Shown here: positions 51,936 to 60,663 of the stretch, one piece after another
Layout: the number at the start of each line of letters is the position of its first letter
How positions within the stretch are numbered: position 1 is the stretch's first letter
Origin: Amycolatopsis nalaikhensis
GTDB taxonomy: Bacteria; Actinomycetota; Actinomycetes; Mycobacteriales; Pseudonocardiaceae
Length of the DNA stretch: 64,000 nt
Assembly (NCBI RefSeq): GCF_030264295.1
Contig: NZ_CP127173.1
Coordinates: forward strand, 937,501-1,001,500
Reading direction: 5' to 3'
Made by a program: the position numbers and the translations under genes
Notes under the pieces: model-generated
The model's database searches: none
Seen by the model: the letters and a program-made list of their open reading frames with translations, nothing else
What the model was told of the DNA's origin: nothing

Positions 51936-52817
51936 TCAGGCTACGTGACGTGTGGTCGTTTCGTAGCTGGCGGGGCTGAGGTAGCCGAGGCTGGAGTGCA
52001 GGCGGCGGGTGTTGTACCAGCCTTCGATGTACTCGAAGATCGCCTTGTGCGCGGCGGTGCGGGTGGGCCAGGCCTGCCGGTCGAGTAATTCGGCCTTAAT
52101 GGTCGCGAAGAACGACTCGGCGACCGCGTTGTCCCAGCATTGTCCCTTACGTCCCACCGATAACCGCACGCCTTGCTCGTCAGCGAGCGCGTTGAACTGG
52201 GCGGAGGTGTACTGGCAGCCGCGGTCGGAGTGGAAGATTACTCCGGGCTCGGGGCGGCGCCGAGCGACAGCGTTGCGTAGGGCGTCGGCGACCAGATCGG
52301 TGCGCAGGTGATCCGCGGTGGCCCAGCCGACGACGCGGCGGGAGTCCAGGTCGATGACGGTGGCCAGATACAGCCAGCCTTCCCAGGTGTGGATGTAGGT
52401 GATATCCCCGCACCAGCGGGTGTTGATGTTCGTTGCGGTGCAGGAGAAATCCCGCTTGAGCAGGTCGGTGGGCATGGTCGCTGCCGGGTCGGGAGTGGTT
52501 GTGGTCCGCCACCGTTTCGGGGTCCGTCCGGCCAGGCCCGCGGTGTGCAGGAGCCGGGCGATCCGCTTGCGGGAATGCCGCCGGCCGCGGGCGCGGAGTT
52601 CGGCGTGGACCCGGGGTGTTCCGTAGGTGCCGTTCGACTCGTTGTGGATCGCGACGATCTCGGCTGTCAGCTCCGCGTCGTCGCGTTCGTGTTGGGAGGG
52701 GGTGGCGGCGCGGTGGGTGTAGTAGGCGGCTCGGGAGACCTTGAGCAGTTCGCAGGCACGTTTGACGTTGCCGCTACCGCTGGCGTTCTCCGCCTCGATG
52801 AACGGGTACACGTTCAC
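51936..52817 (-). CDS. IS3-family transposase OrfB
   Basis: 293 residues from a GTG overlapping the orfA stop (GTGA). HTH_21-like N-terminus, then rve core with the DDE triad in CGDITYIHTW, IFHSDRGCQYTS and NAVAESFFATIKAE, and the RLHSSLGYLSPASYE tail of IS3 elements. A fused OrfAB product by frameshifting is also possible. Confidence 0.92.
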   Translation of the reverse strand: MNVYPFIEAENASGSGNVKRACELLKVSRAAYYTHRAATPSQHERDDAELTAEIVAIHNESNGTYGTPRVHAELRARGRRHSRKRIARLLHTAGLAGRTPKRWRTTTTPDPAATMPTDLLKRDFSCTATNINTRWCGDITYIHTWEGWLYLATVIDLDSRRVVGWATADHLRTDLVADALRNAVARRRPEPGVIFHSDRGCQYTSAQFNALADEQGVRLSVGRKGQCWDNAVAESFFATIKAELLDRQAWPTRTAAHKAIFEYIEGWYNTRRLHSSLGYLSPASYETTTRHVA

Positions 52818-53128
52818 CGGGTCTCCTTCGCGAAGAAAGCCGTCGCTCGTTTGAGGATCTCCACGTCCTCGGACAGGCGGCGGTTCTCCCGCCGCAGCCG
52901 GGCCAGCTCTTCCCGCTCGTCGCTGGTCAACCCGCCGTCGGTGCGGGTCCCGGCGTCGCGTTCGGCCTGCTTGACCCACTCGCGCACGCCGGTCTCGGTC
53001 AAGTCGAAGTCCTTCGCGACCTGACCGATCGAGCGGTCGCCCCGCTGGCACAGCTCGACGATCTCGGCCTTGAACTCAGGCGTGAACGAACGACGAGGCC
53101 GAGGCTTCTTCCTGCCCATGGTCTCCAT
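52814..53128 (-). CDS. IS3-family transposase OrfA
   Basis: 104 residues: HTH_Tnp_1 domain (RRSFTPEFKAEIVELCQRGD, IGQVAKDFDLTETGVREWVK) and a leucine-zipper coiled coil (ELARLRRENRRLSEDVEILK). Standard DNA-binding half of the transposase. Confidence 0.92.
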   Translation of the reverse strand: METMGRKKPRPRRSFTPEFKAEIVELCQRGDRSIGQVAKDFDLTETGVREWVKQAERDAGTRTDGGLTSDEREELARLRRENRRLSEDVEILKRATAFFAKETR

Positions 53129-53185
53129 GATGGAACATCCTTCCCGAGGGCGTCAGCCCTGATCGTGGATGTCCGTCAAAACGGG

Positions 53186-53429
53186 TCAGGCCCAAACCAC
53201 CACCGGCCAAGTTGCAGGTGCCCGATAAGAGGTCGCCAATGTCCTCACACGTCCGCTTCTGCCGAAGAGCGGACGACAGCTTGAGCCGATGGCTGTTGCC
53301 TGGCGTGGCGCGGGGAGTCAGAACTGGGCAAGCCGTCGAGATCAGGTGGCGGCCACCACGCAGGTGCTGACATCGGGGCTGTCCCGACGAGCTTTGCCAG
53401 GCTCCTGAATCGTGGATAGCGTCGAGACC
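53186..53429. other. Gap right of the IS3 element
   Basis: About 245 bp with no convincing frame and no continuation of the gene cut at 51736, so material was probably lost beside the IS. Confidence 0.4.
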
Positions 53430-53813
53430 ATGCACCGAAGTCGACTGGTCGGGATCCTCATCGACGCACCCGCTTCCCAAGCCGGCGCGGCAGCCGACTT
53501 CTGGTCCGCGGCGCTGGGCGTCCCGGCCCATCCCGCGCCGGGACAAGAACAGTTCACCGTCCTGGCCGGTGCCGTGCCCGACCTGTTCACCGTCGTCCAG
53601 GCCGTCGACGACGGTGCCCCGCGCTACCACGTCGACATCGAGACCGACGATCCGGCCGCGGAGGTTGCCCGCCTCACAGCGTTGGGTGCCGAGCCGGTAT
53701 CCGGTTGGCTGGATGCCCACACATTGCGTGCACCGGGCGGTCACCTGCTCTGCGTGGTGCCCGTGCACAGCAAACCCGAGACGTTCGCCGCCTCGGCGCA
53801 CACCTGGCCCTGA
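53430..53813 (+). CDS. VOC-superfamily (glyoxalase-like) protein
   Basis: 127 residues from ATG 53430; GTG 53412 is in frame. Two beta-alpha-beta-beta-beta modules: LVGILIDAPASQAGAAADFW with LGVPAHPAP, and RYHVDIETDDPAAEVARLTA to LRAPGGHLLCVVPV. The metal-binding residues are not all recognisable. Typical roles are metabolite binding or antibiotic protection. Confidence 0.82.
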   Translation: MHRSRLVGILIDAPASQAGAAADFWSAALGVPAHPAPGQEQFTVLAGAVPDLFTVVQAVDDGAPRYHVDIETDDPAAEVARLTALGAEPVSGWLDAHTLRAPGGHLLCVVPVHSKPETFAASAHTWP

Positions 53814-53877
53814 CGCCGCTGTCGCTGACAACCACGTAGTAGTAATGGGATGGCAGCGCGCTTCGCTTCCGGTCAGA

Positions 53878-54243
53878 ATGCCGGACGTGCGACTTACCTG
53901 GACGATCAAGCACCACGGTTGGGCCCTCTGCTCCGTCAAGGACGAGCACACCAGCGCCGAGGCGTTCGCTTCCTACGCCACCGACGGTCCCGAGCAACTC
54001 ACGATCGCGATCCGCCTCGTCGAAGCAGCCGGCTGGAGGACACCTGAACACGAGGGAAGCCTGCTCTGGCAAAGCGAGCAGCCAACGACCGCGCTCGCCA
54101 GAACCGTACTCAGGGCATTCGACACCGTCGCCAACGACCTGGGCGAGGCCGGCTACCGAACTCTCTGGGGCTGTCCGTTCCCCCGGCACGAACTGGAAGT
54201 TCTCCGGACGGCCTGGCGTGCCGCGTCCCCTACCCTGCGCTGA
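53878..54243 (+). CDS. Small hypothetical protein, actinomycete family
   Basis: 121 residues from ATG 53878. RLTWTIKHHGWALCSVKDEH then TSAEAFASYATDGPEQLTIA and a C-terminal helix resemble a common Streptomyces/Amycolatopsis family of unknown function whose members often sit in pairs. The stop overlaps the next start (TGATG). Confidence 0.58.
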   Translation: MPDVRLTWTIKHHGWALCSVKDEHTSAEAFASYATDGPEQLTIAIRLVEAAGWRTPEHEGSLLWQSEQPTTALARTVLRAFDTVANDLGEAGYRTLWGCPFPRHELEVLRTAWRAASPTLR

Positions 54244-54740
54244 TGCTCACTCCGGACGACGGCACCAAGACCACCGCACTGCTTCGAGCCCGGCTCGGCT
54301 TGACACTGGACTCAATAACCGAGGAGTCGCACTGGTACCAAGGCCGACGGAGCGCACTGTTGAGGTTCTGGCTGCATTTCCAGCGCGTCCCCGCCCTGAG
54401 ACTGCATGGCACGGGCGACCGGCTTCACCTCGAAGAATCGGCGCCCGGCAGCTCCTACGACATGGGCAAGTACGGGGAAAGCGCAATCTGCGCCACTCAA
54501 GCACCAAGCCTTCTCACGAGGTTCGTCGGCTCTCGCCTCAACGATGCGGTCCTGATCCGGGAATCTTCCACAGAGCCATCCGTCAGCGGAGTTCTCCTCG
54601 AATTCGACGTCGACGACCTCACTGTCATATCCTCGGCGGACGAATGGTTGATCACCTCCGGCGAAGCACCCTCCGACGCCGCACCGCACCACCACATCGA
54701 GACAGTGACCATCACCGGCCAACCATGGCCCCGCCGGTGA
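54243..54740 (+). CDS. Hypothetical protein coupled to the previous gene
   Basis: 165 residues. No recognised domain. Beta-rich with a conserved-looking LHLEESAPGSSYDMGKYGES segment and an acidic strand FDVDDLTVISSADEWL. The ATG overlaps the upstream stop, so both are made together; they may form a complex. Confidence 0.55.
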   Translation: MLTPDDGTKTTALLRARLGLTLDSITEESHWYQGRRSALLRFWLHFQRVPALRLHGTGDRLHLEESAPGSSYDMGKYGESAICATQAPSLLTRFVGSRLNDAVLIRESSTEPSVSGVLLEFDVDDLTVISSADEWLITSGEAPSDAAPHHHIETVTITGQPWPRR

Positions 54741-55043
54741 ACCCGCCCTCGGACCCGAATCGTCGACAACCAGTATCGCTCGGCGAAAAGGCTGCTGACG
54801 CCGCCGCCAAAGCCTGCACCGCCGACGCACTCTCATGCCGCATAGCGTGCGCCTCGCGAGCCAACCTCAACTTGACCTCGACTCAGGACAGGCTCGTAGG
54901 CGCAACCGAAACAGCGCGAACTCAGCGCTCACCAGCGATGGCGTCGACCGCAACGCCAGCGAATGGAATCGAGGACCGGCGCTGTCCGCGTTCGGTGCCA
55001 AGGTGGGCAACGTCAGCCCGATGACGACCAACGGAGAGCCCCG
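54741..55043. other. Gap without a recognised gene
   Basis: 303 bp. The frames present are low-complexity and lack ribosome sites. The last 20 bp contain the GGAGAG ribosome site of the next gene. Confidence 0.4.
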
Positions 55044-55505
55044 ATGAGCCGACACGTCCAGGTCACCTTCGACGCCCACGACCCGCGAGCGCTTTCGGCC
55101 TTCTGGCGCGAGGTGCTGGACTACGTCCACCCGGCACCGCCCGGCGTCGAGCTGCCCGAGGGCGCCGACCCGTTCGCCGCGTGGGATGAGTTCCTCGAGC
55201 GGGTTGGGGTGCCCGAAGACCAGCGCAACAGCAGCTCCGCCGTCGAAGACCCCGATGGGCAGGGACCACGCCTGTTCTTCCAGCAGGTGCCGGAAGACAA
55301 GACCGCGAAGAACCGGGTCCACCTCGACGTCCGGGCCGCACCGGGTCTGCAGGGTGCCGAGCGGATGGCGGCACTCGAAGCGGAGTGCCGACGGCTGATC
55401 GCCCTCGGCGCGACCCGGGTGCGCCGCTTCGAGCCCGAACCGCCGCTCAGCGCCGGGTTCATCGTCATGACCGACCCCGAAGGCAACGAGTTCTGCCTGG
55501 ACTGA
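55044..55505 (+). CDS. VOC-superfamily protein
   Basis: 153 residues, GGAGAG before ATG 55044. Modules VQVTFDAHDPRALSAFWREV, KNRVHLDVRAAPGL and FIVMTDPEGNEFCLD are the glyoxalase/bleomycin-resistance-like (VOC_Glo-2-like) pattern common in actinomycetes. The terminal DPEGNEFCL is diagnostic. Convergent with the response-regulator gene. Confidence 0.87.
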   Translation: MSRHVQVTFDAHDPRALSAFWREVLDYVHPAPPGVELPEGADPFAAWDEFLERVGVPEDQRNSSSAVEDPDGQGPRLFFQQVPEDKTAKNRVHLDVRAAPGLQGAERMAALEAECRRLIALGATRVRRFEPEPPLSAGFIVMTDPEGNEFCLD

Positions 55506-55525
55506 TGGCAAAGCTGGTCGACCGG

Positions 55526-56128
55526 CTACAGCCAGTCGTGCTCACGGGCGTATCGGGCCGCCTCGTGGCGGGTGCGGGTCTGGGTCTTCTGCATCGCGTT
55601 GGACAGGTAGTTGCGGACCGTGCCCTCCGCGAGGTGCAGCTGCCCGGCGATGTCGGCCACCGAAAATCCCTCGCGGGTCGCGCGCAGGACGTCCAGCTCG
55701 CGGTCGGTCAGCGGGCAGTCGTCGACGACGGCCAGCGCCGAGACGTCCGGGTCGATCCAGCGCTTGCCCGCGTGCAGGGTCTTGATCACCGAGGTGATGT
55801 GGGCCGGTTCCGCCGCCTTGCTGACGAACCCCTGGACGCCGAGCTTCAGCGCCTTGCGCAGCACGCCGGGGCGGGCGTGGCGGGTCAGCATCAGGATCAC
55901 CTGCTCCGGCCGGGCCCGGCGGATCCGCTCGACCGCGCCGAGCCCGTCCACGCGGGGCATCTCGAGGTCGATGACCAGCACGTCCGGCCGGTGTTCGAGG
56001 GTGGCCGCGATCGCCGTCTCGCCGTCGTCGGCCTCGGCCACCACCGTGATCTCGCCTTCCAGCGGCAGCAGCGCGGCCAGTGCCTTGCGGAGCAGGGCTT
56101 CGTCGTCGGCGAGCACCACCGTCGTCAT
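55526..56128 (-). CDS. NarL/FixJ-family response regulator
   Basis: 200 residues. Receiver starts TTVVLADDEALLRKALAALL; the phospho-acceptor is in VLVIDLEMPR and the lysine in GFVSKAAE. LuxR HTH: PLTDRELDVLRATREGFSVA then IAGQLHLAEGTVRNYLSNAM. Overlaps the kinase stop by 4 nt. DesR-like; likely controls the divergent ABC exporter (inference). Confidence 0.92.
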   Translation of the reverse strand: MTTVVLADDEALLRKALAALLPLEGEITVVAEADDGETAIAATLEHRPDVLVIDLEMPRVDGLGAVERIRRARPEQVILMLTRHARPGVLRKALKLGVQGFVSKAAEPAHITSVIKTLHAGKRWIDPDVSALAVVDDCPLTDRELDVLRATREGFSVADIAGQLHLAEGTVRNYLSNAMQKTQTRTRHEAARYAREHDWL

Positions 56129-57297
56129 CCTCGGGCCTCCTTCGGCGCTTTGGGGGGTCCGGGTGGCGAAGCCCCCGGCCCGGGGAAGGCCGCCGCGGTG
56201 CGGAAGCGGCCGCCGGAACGCGAGACTTCCAGCTCGGCGCCGTGCTCCGCCAAGCGCTGCCGGAGCACCGCGAGCCCGCCCAGCTCGGGCGGGCCGGTGT
56301 CCGGGGCGCCGTCGTTGACGATCGTGATCCCGCGCCGGGTGAGCGTGATCCCCACCTGGCGGGCTTCGGCGTGCCGCAGGATGTTGGTCGTCGTCTCGCG
56401 CAGGACCTGGCCGAGCAGCTCGCCCGCGGCGGCGTCCACTTCGGACTCGCGCGTGACGCGGACGTGGATCCCCGCGGCCTCGAAGAGGTTCTTCGCGTTC
56501 TCCAGCTCGGCGGACAGGTTCAGCCGCCGCTGGGCGTAGGCGAGTTCCTTGGTCCGGACGATGGTGTCGCCGACCAGGTCGTGCACTTCACGCAGTTCCT
56601 CGCGCGCCCGGCCCGGATCGCGGTCCAGCAGCTTCTCGGCCAGCGCCACCTTCAGCTTCACCACGTGCAGGGTGTGTCCCTGGATGTCGTGCAGGTCGGA
56701 CGCGAAACGCACCCGCTCCCGCGTGACGGCGAGGTCCGCTTCGCGCTCGCGAGCCTGCTCGAGCTCCGCGATCAGGTCGAAGAAGCGCTGGCTGACGAAC
56801 ATGAACGCGGTCGAGACCAGCATGGCGACCGCGGGCACGGCGGCGAACTGGAACAGCCGCCAGCCGATCCGGTCGTCGTGCACGAGGACGTTCGCCGCGC
56901 CCAGCACCGCGATCAGCACCGTCAGCCCGGCCAGCGCGGCGAGCCGGTGGCGGGGCAGCGGCGGGATGAGGTACGACCCCACGACGGACAGGCTGAAGAA
57001 CGCGGCGGTGTCGTCGGTCAGTGACCCGGCCAGCGACACCACCGCGGTGACGGCCAGGCTCGGCCGCGCCACGCGGAGGTAGTCGCCCGCGGTCCAGCGT
57101 TCGGCGGTCGCCAGCGCAGCGACCAGCCCGACGACTTGGAGCACGACGTGCCACCAGGACCGGGCGGTCAGCAGCAGCAGGAACACGCCCACGAGCGCCA
57201 GCGGCGGGACCGTCGTGATCAGGTTCAGCCGGCGCAGCCGTTCCTGGACCTTCCCGCCGGTCCAGGACGTCCTGCGCGCGATCGTCGGCACCTCCAC
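56125..57297 (-). CDS. DesK-family sensor histidine kinase
   Basis: 390 residues from GTG 57297. Five or six membrane helices to about residue 170, a HisKA_3 box RFASDLHDIQGHTLHVVKLK with the phospho-accepting His, and an ATPase domain (VLRETTTNILRHA, TIVNDGAP). Such kinases sense membrane state. It pairs with the downstream regulator and faces the exporter operon. Confidence 0.92.
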   Translation of the reverse strand: MEVPTIARRTSWTGGKVQERLRRLNLITTVPPLALVGVFLLLLTARSWWHVVLQVVGLVAALATAERWTAGDYLRVARPSLAVTAVVSLAGSLTDDTAAFFSLSVVGSYLIPPLPRHRLAALAGLTVLIAVLGAANVLVHDDRIGWRLFQFAAVPAVAMLVSTAFMFVSQRFFDLIAELEQAREREADLAVTRERVRFASDLHDIQGHTLHVVKLKVALAEKLLDRDPGRAREELREVHDLVGDTIVRTKELAYAQRRLNLSAELENAKNLFEAAGIHVRVTRESEVDAAAGELLGQVLRETTTNILRHAEARQVGITLTRRGITIVNDGAPDTGPPELGGLAVLRQRLAEHGAELEVSRSGGRFRTAAAFPGPGASPPGPPKAPKEARG

Positions 57298-57405
57298 CAG
57301 CCGAGCGTATCCGGCTGAGCGGGCACCACCAGTGACACCACGTCATGGATCCGGGTGACGCCGCCGCACTGCCGGGCCGCGCCGATCCACGCTGGAATTC
57401 GAGGC

Positions 57406-58290
57406 ATGTCCACGACACCGGTCATCGACGTCGATCACCTCACCCTCACCTACGGCGGCTTCCCCGCCGTGAAAGACCTTTCGTTCCAGGTGGATCGCGG
57501 GGAGCTGTACGCCCTGCTCGGCACGAACGGCGCCGGCAAGACCTCGACCCTGGAGACGGTCGAAGGGCACCGCGCGCCCACCTCGGGCGCCGTGCGGGTG
57601 TTCGGGAAGGACCCCCGCGACCGCGCCGCCGTCCGCCCGCGGCTGGGGATCATGCTGCAGGAGAGCGGGTTTTCCGCCGACCTGACCGTGCGCGAGACCG
57701 TCGGCCTGGTCGGGCGGCTCACCGGGCGGCACGACGACGTCGGGCGCCTGCTCGGCGTGGCCGGCCTCACCCGCAAGGCGGGCACCAAGGTCGGGCAGCT
57801 CTCGGGCGGGGAGAAGCGGCGGCTCGACTTCGCCACCGCCGTCTACGGCACGCCCGAACTGGTCTTCCTCGACGAGCCCACCACCGGCCTCGACATCCAG
57901 TCGCGGGACGCGCTCTGGGACGCCGTCGACCGGCTGCGCGACGACGGCTCCACCGTCGTGCTCACCACGCACTACCTCGAGGAAGCCCAGCAGCGCGCCG
58001 ACCGCATCGGGCTCATGCACCAGGGCACCCTCCACCGCGAAGGCACCGTCGCCGAGCTGACCCGGACGCTGCCCTCGACCATCCACTTCGGACTTCCGGC
58101 GCACGCGCCGTCGCCGCCCCTGCTCGCCACGCGGGGTGTGGACGGCAAGTTCCTCGTCGAGACCTTCGGCCTGCAGAAGGACCTGCACACGTTGCTCGCC
58201 TGGGCGCAGGACCAGGCCGTGGAGCTGGCCGACCTGCAGGCCGGGCCGACGCGGCTCGACGACGTCTTCCGCGCCATCGAAAACTCCTGA
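57406..58290 (+). CDS. ABC transporter ATPase
   Basis: 294 residues. Walker A GTNGAGKTST, Q-loop MLQESGF, signature LSGGEKRRLDFA, Walker B ELVFLDEPTTGLD and H-switch LTTHYLEEA are all intact, unlike the copy at 37613. DrrA-like exporter ATPase. The ATG at 57406 is 11 bp before the permease gene's spacing ends (58302 start). Divergent from the DesK/R pair. Confidence 0.93.
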   Translation: MSTTPVIDVDHLTLTYGGFPAVKDLSFQVDRGELYALLGTNGAGKTSTLETVEGHRAPTSGAVRVFGKDPRDRAAVRPRLGIMLQESGFSADLTVRETVGLVGRLTGRHDDVGRLLGVAGLTRKAGTKVGQLSGGEKRRLDFATAVYGTPELVFLDEPTTGLDIQSRDALWDAVDRLRDDGSTVVLTTHYLEEAQQRADRIGLMHQGTLHREGTVAELTRTLPSTIHFGLPAHAPSPPLLATRGVDGKFLVETFGLQKDLHTLLAWAQDQAVELADLQAGPTRLDDVFRAIENS

Positions 58291-58301
58291 GAGAAGGAAC
58301 C

Positions 58302-59021
58302 ATGTTGACGATCGCTCGCGGCGAGCTGATCCAGCTCTTCCGGAACCGGCTCGTGCTGGTCACCGCCCTGGTGCTGCCGGCAGCGCTCAGCGCGTTCTTC
58401 ATCGCCCGGCACGACGTCTTCGCCGAGGTGGGGAGCCTCGGCTACATCGCCACGCTGACGTTGTTCTTCGTGCTGGGCATCGGCCTCTACACCACGACGG
58501 TGACGACGCTGGCCGCCCGCCGGCAGAACCTGTTCCTCAAGCGGCTGCGCTCGACCGCGGCCGGGGACGCCGGGATCCTCGGCGGGCTGCTGCTGCCGGT
58601 CACCGCGATCGCGGTGGTCCAGATCGCCGTGCTGCTCGCGGTGCTGGCCGTGGTCACCGGGAAGCCGGCGAACCCGCTGCTGCTGGCCGCCGCCGTCGTG
58701 GCCACCGTGGTGATGATGCTCGCGCTGGGCCTGGCCACGGCCGGGCTGACGAACTCGCCGGAACACGCGCAGGTGACCACGCTGCCGATCAGCGTCGGCG
58801 TGATCGCGGTGGCCGGCTGGGTCGGCCTCACGGGCACCGCTGAGCTGACGCTGCTCAAGCGCCTGCTGCCCGGCGGTTCGGCGGCCGAGCTGGTGCTCGA
58901 CGCGTGGAACGGCGGGAAACCGGCCGCCGACTCCCTGCTCCTCTTCGCCCCGACCCTCGCCTGGGTCTTCGTCGCGGTCGTGCTGGCGACGCGGCTCTTC
59001 CGCTGGGAACCGCGCCGCTGA
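58302..59021 (+). CDS. ABC-2 type permease
   Basis: 239 residues; AGAAGGAACC before the ATG. Six hydrophobic helices starting with TIARGELIQLFRNRLVLVTA, an ABC-2 membrane domain. Partner of the ATPase 11 bp upstream. Likely exports a drug, lipid or peptide in response to the DesK/R system (inference). Confidence 0.9.
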   Translation: MLTIARGELIQLFRNRLVLVTALVLPAALSAFFIARHDVFAEVGSLGYIATLTLFFVLGIGLYTTTVTTLAARRQNLFLKRLRSTAAGDAGILGGLLLPVTAIAVVQIAVLLAVLAVVTGKPANPLLLAAAVVATVVMMLALGLATAGLTNSPEHAQVTTLPISVGVIAVAGWVGLTGTAELTLLKRLLPGGSAAELVLDAWNGGKPAADSLLLFAPTLAWVFVAVVLATRLFRWEPRR

Positions 59022-59047
59022 GCGCGGTGCGAACGAAAGGAAATCCG

Positions 59048-60481
59048 ATGCGTAAAACCCTGCTGGTGGCCGCGATCGCCGTGCTCGGCGCGACGACCGC
59101 CGTCCCCGCGGCCTCCGCCGCACCGAACACCCTGGACTGGGGACCGTGCCCCGCCGGGGCGTTCCCGACGCCGGATCTGCAGTGCACGACACTGAAAGTC
59201 CCGCTGGACTACCGGGAGCCGGGCGGGCGGACGATCGACGTCGCCGTGTCGCGCCTGCCGAGCAAGAACCCGCAGAAGCGGCGGGGTGTGCTGCTGACCA
59301 ACCCGGGCGGCCCCGGCGGCGGTGGCCTGGACTACCCGCAGCTGCTGAAGTACGTGAAGCTGCCCCAGGAAGTGCTCGACTCCTACGACATCATCGGGTT
59401 CGACCCGCGCGGGGTCGCGCACAGCACGCCGGTGACGTGCGACCTGACGCCGGAGCAGATCGCGGTCGGCAATCTGCCGTACGCGAACGGCCCGGCCGAC
59501 GTCGTGAAGCAAGCCGCGATCGCGAAGCGGGAAGCCGAGCAGTGCGCCGGGTCCAAGACCGGATCGATGCTGCCGTACGTCACCACGGCGAACACCGCGC
59601 GGGACATGGACCGCATCCGGACGGTGCTCGGCGAGCCGACGGTGTCGTTCCTGGGCGCGTCCTACGGGACTTACCTGGGCGCGGTGTACACGACGTTGTT
59701 CCCCGAGCGCAGCGACCGGGTCGTCCTGGACAGCAGCCTCGGGCCGGGCGGCTACGACATCGACGCGATGCGCGGCTTCGGGCGGGGCATGGAGGACCGG
59801 TTCCCCGACTTCGCGGCGTTCGCGGCGAAGCACCCGGAGTACGGGCTCGGCACCACGCCTGCGCAGGTGACGGCCAAGTTCCACGAGCTGGCCGCGCGGC
59901 TGGACCGCGCGCCCGTCGAAGGCATCACGGGCTCGATCTTCCGCGGCTTGACGTTCGAAGGCCTGTACTCGACGGACCTGACGAAGCTCGCCGAGGACTG
60001 GCAGGGGCTCGAGCAGGGCCGGGCCCCGAAGCCGCCGGCGGAACCGGTGACCGGGGTGGAAAACCTGCTGGCGTCCCGGTTCGCGGTGATCTGCGGCGAC
60101 TCGGCGTGGCCGCGCTCGATCGCGCGCTACCAGCTGGACGTCGCGGTCGACCGGGTCCGCTACCCGCTGCTCGGCGCGGCGACTGCGAACATCTCGGCGT
60201 GCGCGTACTGGGCGCCGCCCGCCGAGCCGCGGGTGCGGATCACCGGCCACGGCCCGGCGAACGTGCTGATGGTGCAGAACCAGCGTGACCCGGGCACGCC
60301 TCTGTCCGGGGCCCGCAAGCTGCGCGCGGCGTTCGGCGAGCGTGCCCGGATGATCACGATCGACCAGGGCGGCCACGGGGCTTACCTGTTCACGCCCAGC
60401 AAGTGCGGGAACGCGCTCGTGACCGAGTACCTCGTGAGCGGGAAGCGGCCGGACGACACCTTCTGCCCCGCGGGAAGCTGA
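59048..60481 (+). CDS. Secreted tripeptidyl-aminopeptidase-type alpha/beta hydrolase
   Basis: 477 residues. Sec signal peptide RKTLLVAAIAVLGATTAVPA ending ASA. Alpha/beta hydrolase with the oxyanion strand TNPGGPGGGG, nucleophile FLGASYGTYLG, Asp in NQRDPGTPLSG and His in DQGGHGAYL; TAP-like C-terminal domain. Related to Streptomyces SlpD/Tap peptidases that remove tripeptides from protein N-termini outside the cell. It follows the ABC permease gene by 26 bp but is closed by a strong terminator. Confidence 0.92.
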   Translation: MRKTLLVAAIAVLGATTAVPAASAAPNTLDWGPCPAGAFPTPDLQCTTLKVPLDYREPGGRTIDVAVSRLPSKNPQKRRGVLLTNPGGPGGGGLDYPQLLKYVKLPQEVLDSYDIIGFDPRGVAHSTPVTCDLTPEQIAVGNLPYANGPADVVKQAAIAKREAEQCAGSKTGSMLPYVTTANTARDMDRIRTVLGEPTVSFLGASYGTYLGAVYTTLFPERSDRVVLDSSLGPGGYDIDAMRGFGRGMEDRFPDFAAFAAKHPEYGLGTTPAQVTAKFHELAARLDRAPVEGITGSIFRGLTFEGLYSTDLTKLAEDWQGLEQGRAPKPPAEPVTGVENLLASRFAVICGDSAWPRSIARYQLDVAVDRVRYPLLGAATANISACAYWAPPAEPRVRITGHGPANVLMVQNQRDPGTPLSGARKLRAAFGERARMITIDQGGHGAYLFTPSKCGNALVTEYLVSGKRPDDTFCPAGS

Positions 60482-60490
60482 CCGTGGGCG

Positions 60491-60520
60491 CGGTGCCACC
60501 CCGTCCCTGGGGTGGCACCG
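60491..60520 (+). terminator. Rho-independent terminator after the peptidase gene
   Basis: Perfect 12-bp stem CGGTGCCACCCC/GGGGTGGCACCG with a 6-nt loop, followed by TGTT. Confidence 0.85.
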
Positions 60521-60595
60521 TGTTGCCGGGGCACGCAAGTCCGACGAACCGCGTAGGCCGATCGAGGTACCGAGCGCGTTGCTCGATCACTTCTC

Positions 60596-60625
60596 TTGAC
60601 AAGGTGCCGGAAAAGCACCTACATG
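60596..60625 (+). promoter_or_regulatory. Sigma-70-type promoter of the EndoH gene
   Basis: TTGACA (60596-60601), 18 nt, TACATG (60620-60625). The spacer contains GGTGC/GCACC arms. The gene start is 38 nt downstream. Confidence 0.55.
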
Positions 60626-60630
60626 GACAA

Positions 60631-60642
60631 TGGTTCAAACCA
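60631..60642 (+). promoter_or_regulatory. DasR-like operator (TGGT-N4-ACCA)
   Basis: TGGTTCAAACCA matches the TGGT/ACCA arms of the Streptomyces DasR (GntR family) box and lies at the expected transcription start of a GH18 enzyme gene. The four central bases differ from the best DasR sites. Confidence 0.5.
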
Positions 60643-60663
60643 CTCGTCAGGAGTTGAGCTACC

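Larger units (their letters stand above)
51903..53185 (-). mobile_element. IS3-family insertion sequence
   Basis: Terminal repeats CCCGTTTTGACGGACA at 51903-51918 and its reverse complement at 53170-53185 (16 bp, perfect). About 1.28 kb with orfA and orfB. The host gene at 51736 is cut by it. No direct target repeat is obvious. Confidence 0.85.
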
